Assembly: GCA_934623455.1 (NCBI GenBank)
Contig: CAKTVK010000083.1
Span: forward strand, 1 to 8,373
Direction: 5' to 3'
Source: an uncultured Eggerthellaceae bacterium
Lineage (GTDB): Bacteria; Actinomycetota; Coriobacteriia; Coriobacteriales; Eggerthellaceae
DNA length: 8,373 nucleotides
A program made the position numbers and the translations under genes. This document shows, one piece after another, positions 1 to 6,351 of the stretch. The notes under the pieces are model-generated. The model saw only the letters and a program-made list of their open reading frames with translations, was not told the DNA's origin and made no database searches. Position 1 is the stretch's first letter. Each line of letters opens with the position of its first letter.

Positions 1-73
1 CCCTGCCCGCCAGAGTCTGCATTGCACCTGAAAGCATTCAATATTCGGCTCCCAAATGCAACAACTAAAAGAT

Positions 74-80
74 AGGAAGG
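74..80 (+). promoter_or_regulatory. Ribosome binding site of the surface-protein gene
   Basis: AGGAAGG lies just upstream of the ATG at 84, with GAA between them, so the core AGGA is six bases from the start. It supports position 84 over the next in-frame ATG (residue 8). The longer start also supplies the lysine/arginine-rich n-region of the signal peptide. No convincing -10/-35 pair was found in bases 1-73. Confidence 0.75.
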
Positions 81-83
81 GAA

Positions 84-3000
84 ATGAGAAAAGAGAAGAA
101 ACGCATGCGCGGCGCGCTGAACGCCTTCCTGTCGCTGGTGCTGGCAGCGGGCCTGCTGCCGGTCATGCCGGGTGCGGCCGCGGCCGACGAGCCCGCAGCG
201 GAGCTGGGAAGCGTGCACGTGACCGTGGAGAACACCACCTGCCCCGCACCCGACGCGGCATGGACGGGCAAGCTCGTGGACACCACGGTGGCGCTTTCCG
301 CGGACTCCACCATGATGAGCTGCGTCAAGGCCGCCATCGAGGGCGCGGGCAAGACGCAGACAGGCGCCGACAACGGCTACATCAGCGAGATCGAGGGCCT
401 GGCCGAGCACGACGGCGACGACCACGACCCGGAGGGCAAGGGCTACTCCGGCTGGATGGGCACCTTGAACGACTGGTTCACCAACGAGGGCTTCAAGGCC
501 TACACCGTAGCCAACGGAAAGCTTGCCGCCGGCGACGAGATCCGCGTGATGTACACGTGCACCATGTACGATTTGGGCAACCCGGACAACACGGACCGTG
601 CGCTTGCGGGCATCGCGTTTTCCGCCGGCAAGCTTGACAAGGAGTTCGGCGCATCCGAGCACTCCTACACCCTGACCGTGCCCGAGGGCACGACGTCGGT
701 GAAGGTGACGCCCACGGCCGCCAACAAGAGCTACCAGGTGCGCACGTTCGCGGGCGATACCCAGTACAAGCGCACGGCGGATGTGCCCGTGACCGACGGC
801 GCGACCATCACCGTGAAAAGCGGCTATGCGAACATGGACGCCGCCGATAACTCCGACGAGGTGCAGACTTACACGTTCACGGTGAAGGTGGAATCCGAAC
901 CGCCCACGCCCGAAGATGCTGTTGTGGAAAGCGGTACAGCGTACAACGCTAATTGGACGGTGTATGCCAACGGCGTTTTGAAACTCAGCAAGATCGAGGG
1001 CACCGATGGCAAGACGCAGGATAAAAAGTTTCTCCCCCAGCCTCCGTATGCGAAAAAATACGGAAAGACAATCACGTCGATCGTGATCGACGAGGGAATA
1101 ACTTATCTCGGCAACTACCTGCTCTATGGCCTGAATGCAGCAACCTCCATTTCTCTTCCGTCAACGCTGGCCGCCTCGGGTGGGTTGGCGTTCGCCGGTT
1201 GCAAGAAGCTCGTTGACTACGAATGCGCCGAGGGTTGCTGCATCAGTGTTGTGGACGGCACTTTCGTGCTCTCCGATCACGGTGCAACGCTTCTGAGCGT
1301 CCCCGATAAATCGAAGCTCGTTGGGGAGGTAACGGTTCCCTCGACGGTAACCTCTATCGGTAATAATCTATCGGGCGCTACCGCCATGACGAGCGTCGTT
1401 CTTCCCGCCGGTCTCACGCGGATTGGCGTGAATGCGTTCAAGGGTTGCACGGGGCTGACCGAAATCACCCTTCCTTGCGACCTTGGTTCGAGCAGCAACG
1501 CGTTTGATGGTTGCTCCAGCTTAGTCTCGATTTCTTTTGCGGAAGGGGTGACGAGCGTTCTTGGCGGTGGATTGGGCAGGTTGGCCAACTTGACCACCAT
1601 GAAGTTCCCGTCAACGCTCGCTGAGCTCAATGTGGATTTGATTGGCGAATCGGTGACCGATATCACGTTTGCGCCGGGATGTGCGTATTCGCTGAACAAT
1701 GGAGTTATTTCCAAAGCCACCGAATCCGGAACTGAGCTTCTTAAGGTTCTTCCAGGCGCTTCCATTGTTGACGCCGACGGCGTTCTTGACATTCCCGAGG
1801 GTGTTGTTTCCCTTGGAGCGAATGTATTCCAGGGCCGTTCGGATATCAAATCGGTTGTTCTCCCCAGTACTCTGAAAACAATCGGAGATCAAGCGTTCAT
1901 GGATTGTTCTGATATCAAATCGGTTGTTTTCCCCAGTACTCTGAAAACAATCGGAGATCAAGCGTTCAGAAATTGTTCGAATATTGCCGGTGCTTTATCT
2001 ATCCCTCAAGGCGTTACCGAGTTGGGGCAGGGCGCTTTTGTCGGCACGGGAATCACGAAGGCCGTTATTCCTACGGGCGTTGCTACCGTGGGATCGCAGG
2101 CTTTTAGCTTCTGTCCCAATCTGAAGGAAATAGTCGTCGGTAGCATCAATGACGCTTCCATCGTCGATCACAGTCCGAATCTGGAGACGTTCACTGTCTC
2201 CGAAGGGGTGAAGGCGATTACCGGGCGTTCGCTTGTTGCGACTAGCTGCGATAAGCTTACCACCATCAACCTTCCCGCGAGCCTTGAGACCCTTGAGGCA
2301 TCCGCCCTTCCAGGCAATAAAAGCCTGACGACCATCAACTGCGCCGAGGGCGGTAATTTTGCCTTTGCGAACAGCGTTCTTACCGATACCTCCACCAACA
2401 CGGTGGTGTACGCCCTGCCGTCTCTAAGCGGAAGCTTGGTCATCCCCGAGGGGACCAGGGCGATCGGACCGGAGGTTTTCAAAGATAACGCCTCGATCAC
2501 CTCCGTCTCGCTTCCCGAGGGTCTGGTCTCCATAGGGCGCCAAGCGTTTCAGGGGTGCAAGGGTCTTGCTGGCGAGCTGGTCATACCGAGCACGGTAACG
2601 TCAATTGGCCAAGGGGCGTTCGCCGCCTGTGATGGCTTGGGCGCTTTGAACTGCCTGGATCCGGCCGTTGCCACCGAGATCGTTTACGGACGCGCCGCCT
2701 TTAGCGGTTGCACCGGCCTGACGAAGGCTCATCTGCCGCAAGGCCTAAGCATCTACGATGCTCTTCTGAACACGTGCCCTGCCGTCACCGCCGTCGATCT
2801 TCCCGCGTCGGTCAAATCCCTTGGGCAAGAGGGGCTTAACTTTGCCGGCATGACAAAACTTCGCAGCGTAACTATGCCCGGCGTCACTCAGCTGGTGTCT
2901 CGCGAGTTCCTGAATTGCCCCAACCTGGAAAGCGTTGACATGCCGAGCATGGTGACCATTTCCCAGGGAGCGTTTGACTCGTACGCATCGACCAAGGTTG

Positions 3001-5339
3001 ACATGAAGCAGCTGTATCTTCCCAAGAGCTTGGCGGCTTTCGGGAGCAGCGACTTTATCTACCCGGCCATCATCTACTACGCAGGCTCCCAGGACGATTG
3101 GAACGGTATTGCATTTGGCAACGATGTGTTGAGCAATATCGAGAAATCCGGCACCGTGGTCGTGTATAACTACAAGGCGTCCGATGAGCCTGCGGCAATA
3201 ACGGCGCAGCCCAAGAATATCTCCGCGTTCATCGGTCTAGCTTCCGACGAAGCGTCTTTCGGCATTGATGTGCCCGAGGGCTGCTCTGCTTACTATTTCT
3301 GGTACAACGAGAATGGGAACTGCGTAAAGGCGGGCGGTGAAGCGAGCTTCGGCACCACTTTGCCCGAGTGCGGAACATTCAACTACTACTGCGTAGCGAA
3401 AGTTGTTTCCCCCGATGGCACCGTTCGCAGCGCAAAAAGCGATAACTTCACTCTGACCGTGTCCGACATGGATGCGATATTCGAAGGCTCAGGGACGGAA
3501 GAGGCGCCCTATCTTTTGAAGTCAGCGCAGGATTTGTCGACGCTGTCTTTCCTTGTTGGCAACGGCGTGCATTGCGAGGGCAAGGTGTTTGCCATGGCAA
3601 ACGATATCGAGCTGCCCGCCGGCTGGACGCCCATTGGCGTGAAAACCGATACGGCGCGCAACGCCTTCAAGGGAACGTTTGATGGCGCAGGTCATCTGCT
3701 GACCGTGCCCGCAGATGAGAAGCCCCTGTTCGCAGAGGTGAATGGCGCCACAATCAAGAACCTGAATATTTACGGAGAGCGCATTAACGGCTTCGGATTG
3801 ATTGACGACTGGAATGGCGTTGGTCTGGCAGGCGTTGGCGTGACTATCGACAACGTGACGCTGAAAGCTGGCACCTCCACGCTGAAATCCGGCCTGCTGG
3901 GCGGCGTGATGTCAGGCAACCCTTTCGCTGCGGTGAGTGCTGGTTATGTTGCGAACATAAGCAATTGCACCGTCGAGGAAGGTGTGACCATTGGATATGA
4001 TGGAACGCAGAGCATGATCGGTTCCTTTGCGGGACGCTTCCAGGGCACCATCGAGAACTGCGTATCCTATGGTACGGTTAAGGGCGTGGATTACGTTGGC
4101 GGCATCATCGGCACGCGCGATAACGCTCTAGGCATCTCCTCGGTGAAGAACTGCATGTTTGGCGGTTCCGTCGAGGCAACGGGAGAGCAAGCTGGCGGCA
4201 TTGTGGGCGGCGGTTACGAGAATTCGTCCGCCCCGAATGGAGCCCGTCCCTCGATTACTGGATGTGCATCTAGCGGGCGCGTGTCGGGCAACAAATACGT
4301 TGGCGGCATCCTGGGTGGCGACTTGTATGTCGTCCAGACCTGGGGAAACGTTGCTGGTTCTATTAGCAACAACGTTTTCACCGGCACGGTATCTGGTAAC
4401 GAGTATGTTGGCGCGGTTATCGGCTACCTGAACAGCTTGAACGTCTATGACGTTGTTGCGGGAAACCTTTATTCTCGTGGTTGCGGTGCAGCTAAGGGCA
4501 TTAGCTACATAAAGTATATCGATACTAATTGCAAGACGCATGAGACGGAAAGCGGCGCAATTTACGTTGACAGCAGCACTGGCACCCCCGGATATCCAGG
4601 TTTCTCGGAGGCGAATTTCAACCGCACCGACGATCCGATGGGTGCCGACGCGGACAAGCTGTGCAAGATGCAGACGTACTTCGAGGTCTCCACGGCCGTC
4701 GCGGCTGACGGCTCCGGTGCCGCTCCCTCCGCCGTGCGCGCCGGCGACACTGTGACGGTGGATGTGTCCGTGTCCGCGAACGATGGAGTTGCGGCGCTGT
4801 CCGGCACGCTGGACTTCGACCCTGCCGTGTTCGAGCTGGTGGGCGTTTCGAAGGGCGCGGGCCTGTCCGAGGGCGCGTCGTTCCTGCCGGCCGAGGGCGC
4901 GGCGGAGGCCCTGTTCAGCTTCTACGGCAACGAGGCCGCGGCTGACGCCCAGGGCGGCATTGTGGTGGCCACCGTCACGTTGCGCGCGCTGAAAGCTGCC
5001 GACGCCGCGACCATCGGCGTGAAGGACGCCACGGCCGCCATCGCGGGCGACTCGCTCGACCACGCCGCGACTGTGGGCGGCGTCGCGACGCTCGACGTGC
5101 TGGCGGATGCCACGCTGGGCGACGCGAACGGCAACGGCCGCGTGAACATCGTGGACGCGCAAGTGGTCTACGACATGGCGACAGGCGCCTACGGCGAGGA
5201 TTACGCCGCGCTGGCGCTTCCCGCCGGCTGGACGCGCGCGACCCTGCTGTGGGCCGCAAACGTCAACGGCGACGACGCCATCGACGCGGTTGACGCCTTC
5301 GCCATCCAGCGCTTCGTGCACTACGGAGCCTGGGCATAG
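84..5339 (+). CDS. Secreted modular BspA-type leucine-rich repeat protein with cohesin and dockerin modules
   Basis: This is a 1751-residue exported protein, probably an adhesin or extracellular assembly protein; its ligand is unknown. Residues 1 to about 34 form a signal peptide: basic MRKEKKRMR start, hydrophobic core, then an alanine-rich cleavage region. Residues 43-158 resemble DUF4430 (SGWMGTLNDWF, then GDEIRVMYT). Residues 173-270 look like a cadherin-like beta-sandwich, followed by a short SEPPTPE linker. Residues 285 to about 1030 are LRR_5/BspA repeats with a period near 23 (LPSTL-x-x-IG-x-x-AF-x-x-C), closing with the family-typical YAGSQDDWNGI and YNYK. Residues 1036-1128 are Ig-like (YFWY, YYCVAK). 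Residues 1135 to about 1500 carry GLUG-type repeats (YVGGIIG, YVGGILGG, YVGAVIG). Residues 1532-1674 resemble a cohesin. Residues 1678-1751 form a dockerin with two calcium loops: D1680/N1682/N1684/N1688/D1691 and N1726/N1728/D1730/D1734/D1737. There is no LPXTG motif or terminal membrane segment. The ends are much richer in GC than the middle. Domain calls are by eye; the reading frame is certain. Confidence 0.93.
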   Translation: MRKEKKRMRGALNAFLSLVLAAGLLPVMPGAAAADEPAAELGSVHVTVENTTCPAPDAAWTGKLVDTTVALSADSTMMSCVKAAIEGAGKTQTGADNGYISEIEGLAEHDGDDHDPEGKGYSGWMGTLNDWFTNEGFKAYTVANGKLAAGDEIRVMYTCTMYDLGNPDNTDRALAGIAFSAGKLDKEFGASEHSYTLTVPEGTTSVKVTPTAANKSYQVRTFAGDTQYKRTADVPVTDGATITVKSGYANMDAADNSDEVQTYTFTVKVESEPPTPEDAVVESGTAYNANWTVYANGVLKLSKIEGTDGKTQDKKFLPQPPYAKKYGKTITSIVIDEGITYLGNYLLYGLNAATSISLPSTLAASGGLAFAGCKKLVDYECAEGCCISVVDGTFVLSDHGATLLSVPDKSKLVGEVTVPSTVTSIGNNLSGATAMTSVVLPAGLTRIGVNAFKGCTGLTEITLPCDLGSSSNAFDGCSSLVSISFAEGVTSVLGGGLGRLANLTTMKFPSTLAELNVDLIGESVTDITFAPGCAYSLNNGVISKATESGTELLKVLPGASIVDADGVLDIPEGVVSLGANVFQGRSDIKSVVLPSTLKTIGDQAFMDCSDIKSVVFPSTLKTIGDQAFRNCSNIAGALSIPQGVTELGQGAFVGTGITKAVIPTGVATVGSQAFSFCPNLKEIVVGSINDASIVDHSPNLETFTVSEGVKAITGRSLVATSCDKLTTINLPASLETLEASALPGNKSLTTINCAEGGNFAFANSVLTDTSTNTVVYALPSLSGSLVIPEGTRAIGPEVFKDNASITSVSLPEGLVSIGRQAFQGCKGLAGELVIPSTVTSIGQGAFAACDGLGALNCLDPAVATEIVYGRAAFSGCTGLTKAHLPQGLSIYDALLNTCPAVTAVDLPASVKSLGQEGLNFAGMTKLRSVTMPGVTQLVSREFLNCPNLESVDMPSMVTISQGAFDSYASTKVDMKQLYLPKSLAAFGSSDFIYPAIIYYAGSQDDWNGIAFGNDVLSNIEKSGTVVVYNYKASDEPAAITAQPKNISAFIGLASDEASFGIDVPEGCSAYYFWYNENGNCVKAGGEASFGTTLPECGTFNYYCVAKVVSPDGTVRSAKSDNFTLTVSDMDAIFEGSGTEEAPYLLKSAQDLSTLSFLVGNGVHCEGKVFAMANDIELPAGWTPIGVKTDTARNAFKGTFDGAGHLLTVPADEKPLFAEVNGATIKNLNIYGERINGFGLIDDWNGVGLAGVGVTIDNVTLKAGTSTLKSGLLGGVMSGNPFAAVSAGYVANISNCTVEEGVTIGYDGTQSMIGSFAGRFQGTIENCVSYGTVKGVDYVGGIIGTRDNALGISSVKNCMFGGSVEATGEQAGGIVGGGYENSSAPNGARPSITGCASSGRVSGNKYVGGILGGDLYVVQTWGNVAGSISNNVFTGTVSGNEYVGAVIGYLNSLNVYDVVAGNLYSRGCGAAKGISYIKYIDTNCKTHETESGAIYVDSSTGTPGYPGFSEANFNRTDDPMGADADKLCKMQTYFEVSTAVAADGSGAAPSAVRAGDTVTVDVSVSANDGVAALSGTLDFDPAVFELVGVSKGAGLSEGASFLPAEGAAEALFSFYGNEAAADAQGGIVVATVTLRALKAADAATIGVKDATAAIAGDSLDHAATVGGVATLDVLADATLGDANGNGRVNIVDAQVVYDMATGAYGEDYAALALPAGWTRATLLWAANVNGDDAIDAVDAFAIQRFVHYGAWA
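1837..1978 (+). repeat. Near-identical tandem duplication of one leucine-rich repeat unit
   Basis: Bases 1837-1899 and 1906-1968 match at 61 of 63 positions, with differences at 1841/1910 and 1860/1929. The period is 69 bp, exactly 23 codons, which is one LRR_5 unit. The protein reads SDIKSVVLPSTLKTIGDQAF and then the same with F for L. Beyond 1968 the copies diverge, although a TTGTTC hexamer is still shared. Other repeats in the protein are similar only at the protein level, so this is a recent in-frame duplication by slippage or unequal exchange. Confidence 0.95.
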
Positions 5340-5354
5340 GGCAACCTCTTCCTG

Positions 5355-5386
5355 TTGTTGACAAATTACCCCACCTTTTGTCAACA
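5355..5386 (+). repeat. 32-bp hairpin repeat, copy 1 (after the surface-protein gene)
   Basis: The sequence begins 15 bases after the TAG stop. TGTTGACAAA (5356-5365) pairs perfectly with TTTGTCAACA (5377-5386) around an 11-base C-rich loop. The whole 32-bp unit recurs as an exact reverse complement at 6320-6351. Read in the direction of the upstream gene, both copies have the same orientation and lie at the 3' end. It has no T-run of its own. It may act as an mRNA 3'-end stem, a REP-like dispersed repeat, or the terminal repeat of an element. Confidence 0.9.
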
Positions 5387-5401
5387 TTTCGAGCATTTGA
5401 G

Positions 5402-5433
5402 AACCCGAGGTGCCTTGCGTGCCTTGGGTTTTT
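5402..5433 (+). terminator. Rho-independent terminator of the surface-protein gene
   Basis: AACCCGAGG (5402-5410) pairs with CCTTGGGTT (5422-5430), nine pairs including one G-T wobble, around an 11-base loop, followed by TTTTT (5429-5433). It lies about 60 bases past the stop codon in the right orientation. The repeat hairpin at 5355-5386 lies between the stop and this structure, so the mRNA would end in two successive stems. Confidence 0.7.
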
Positions 5434-5507
5434 GTGCGCTCTGCTATGGTGCGTAGTCTGTGCTGCATCTTTTTCTGCCGTGATGCCGTCCAACGATGTG
5501 GGCGGCA

Positions 5508-5629
5508 TGATAAAAACGACCCACTTTTCGGTGGATTTTCTTCTTTGCGGTCGTTGAAAATCGGCATTTTCCCAGGTCGTAAAAAAGTAAGCTAGGGTAA
5601 ACCCACAGAAAAGTAGGTCGTTTTTATCA
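5508..5629. repeat. Long imperfect inverted repeat (122 bp, 33-bp arms)
   Basis: The left arm (5508-5540) and the reverse complement of the right arm (5597-5629) agree at 29 of 33 positions. The outer 22 bases differ only once and start with TGATAAAAACGACC. Inside is a second hairpin, GAAAAT-CGGC-ATTTTC (5556-5571). The hexamer GGTCGT occurs on the plus strand at 5549, 5575 and 5616, and inverted in the left arm. The architecture fits a miniature inverted-repeat element or a long RNA hairpin. It encodes no protein. Confidence 0.85.
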
Positions 5630-5661
5630 GGGCAGGAAAACCCTGCCGCCCTTTAGCAATC

Positions 5662-5790
5662 CGGGGGCCGCCCGCCGACAGGGGCTCGCCTCACGACTCC
5701 GCTTGGATAATGCTTCACTGTGCTCGCAACCCGCTCAACTTATCTAAAGCGTCGCAGTTCGGCTCGACCCTTGTCGGCCGGCGCCCCCTG
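5662..5790. repeat. GC-rich imperfect inverted repeat (129 bp)
   Basis: Bases 5662-5684 match the reverse complement of 5768-5790 at 19 of 23 positions, including a shared CCGACA core. Nearly concentric with this, CGCTTGGATAA (5700-5710) pairs with TTATCTAAAGCG (5740-5751) with one bulge and one mismatch. The arms between the two stems are more degraded. This looks like an older palindromic element than its neighbours. A chance GC-rich palindrome is less likely because the two stems share one centre. Confidence 0.6.
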
Positions 5791-5880
5791 AGGGTCTGTG
5801 CTTCGCGAGTTCGGCGCGCGCTTGGATTCGTGGCGCGTTGGCTTTTGGCTCGGGCGTCCCCTTTTCGGGTTTCTCGGCGG

Positions 5881-6095
5881 CATGTTGTCGTTTTTTCCGC
5901 TCGAATGCGCAAAATATTCCCGTTCGGGGTACCTCGGGGAGTGCTTTCAGTCCATATTGCGCTGTCTAAGTTGTCGCTGATCTGCAAAAGCCCAGGTCGC
6001 GCACTGCAAGCATCGGGCGAACGAGGGTTGATACCACTTAAACCTGCCCCGAACAGGAATATTTTGCGCATTCGCGCCCATTTTCCGACAAGATG
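5881..6095. repeat. Long inverted repeat (215 bp, 49-bp arms with an internal mismatch block)
   Basis: The inner arms 5902-5929 and 6047-6074 are reverse complements at 27 of 28 positions (core GCGCAAAATATTCC). In exact register further out, 5881-5890 pairs with 6086-6095 at 9 of 10 positions. The 11 bases between these blocks do not pair and put runs of pyrimidine opposite pyrimidine. The central 117 bases (5930-6046) show no gene. Each inner arm reads ATGCGCAAAATATTCC outward-in, so spurious reading frames starting MRKIF arise on both strands. Confidence 0.85.
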
Positions 6096-6101
6096 ACTTG
6101 C

Positions 6102-6301
6102 AGCTTGGTGATTTCCGAAAGAAGCAGGATTGTGAAGGCGGGATTACACCTGCCGGGCTGCGTTGCAGGTCGGCAAAAGACGGCGCTTGCCAAGCTAATC
6201 ACAGATCAGAAGCGCGAAACATGGTATGGAGAAAAATATGCAATGGAACAGGAGACGGAGGTTTGTTCCATGGGCTTCTTCGGTGGTGGGGAAGCCTTTT
6301 T
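6102..6301 (+). ncRNA. Possible plus-strand structured RNA (speculative)
   Basis: A series of potential stems ends in a T-run hairpin with no plus-strand gene before it. They are AGCTTGG/CCAAGCT (6102-6108 with 6190-6196), ACCTGC/GCAGGT (6148-6153 with 6165-6170), ATGGAACA/TGTTCCAT (6243-6250 with 6264-6271) and the terminator at 6273-6301. The loop of the third stem contains GGAGACGGAGG, a purine-rich Shine-Dalgarno-like stretch. I do not recognise an RNA family and found no clear promoter. The boundaries are only the outermost stems. Confidence 0.25.
6273..6301 (+). terminator. Terminator-like hairpin on the plus strand
   Basis: GGCTTC (6273-6278) pairs with GAAGCC (6291-6296), extendable by two G-T pairs, and TTTTT follows directly (6297-6301). 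The T-run exists only for plus-strand transcription. It therefore does not serve the minus-strand thioesterase gene. It would stop plus-strand transcripts shortly before they run antisense into that gene. Confidence 0.55.
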
Positions 6302-6319
6302 CGCTTTGGGGCGCTGGAT

Positions 6320-6351
6320 TGTTGACAAAAGGTGGGGTAATTTGTCAACAA
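6320..6351 (-). repeat. 32-bp hairpin repeat, copy 2 (at the thioesterase 3' end)
   Basis: This is the exact reverse complement of 5355-5386. On the minus strand it follows the thioesterase gene in the same orientation that copy 1 follows the surface-protein gene. It overlaps the coding region: the last codon TGT (6348-6350) and the stop TGA (6345-6347) are the first bases of its stem. No T-run follows on the minus strand. Confidence 0.9.

Larger units (their letters stand above)
5340..6344. other. Noncoding convergent intergenic region rich in inverted repeats
   Basis: About 1 kb separates the stop codons of two converging genes. No frame here shows a recognisable protein with a ribosome binding site. 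The stretch holds a 32-bp hairpin sequence at each edge in inverted orientation, a terminator hairpin at 5402-5433, three long imperfect inverted repeats (5508-5629, 5662-5790, 5881-6095) and a second T-run hairpin at 6273-6301. Smaller hairpins also occur: 5483-5491 with 5500-5508 (nine pairs, one G-U) and GGCAGG/CCTGCC at 5631-5647. Bases 5791-5880 are GC-rich with no structure I can support. Confidence 0.8.

Noticed and set aside
22..47. Possible promoter TTGCAC with TATTCG before the surface-protein gene
   Set aside because: The spacer would be only 14 bases and the -10 is weak; the true promoter may lie upstream of the window.
56..637. A 193-codon plus-strand frame overlapping the start of the large gene
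   Set aside because: Arginine- and glycine-rich translation out of frame with the well-supported large protein; no domain.
5359..5387. Perfect -35 hexamer TTGACA inside the 32-bp repeat
   Set aside because: At 17-base spacing the -10 position reads CAACAT, a poor match, and the hexamer is part of the palindromic stem.
4128..5567. A 479-codon open frame on the minus strand
   Set aside because: It is antisense to the 3' part of the surface-protein gene, arises from GC-rich codons, and its translation is rich in R, H, G and V without any recognisable domain.
5710..6096. Frames starting or containing MRKIF on both strands
   Set aside because: They are the two arms of the same inverted repeat read from each side, with no ribosome binding site and no domain.
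5340..6344. CRISPR array or tRNA gene in the intergenic region
   Set aside because: The repeats are inverted pairs and not regularly spaced direct repeats, and no cloverleaf with tRNA landmarks could be built.
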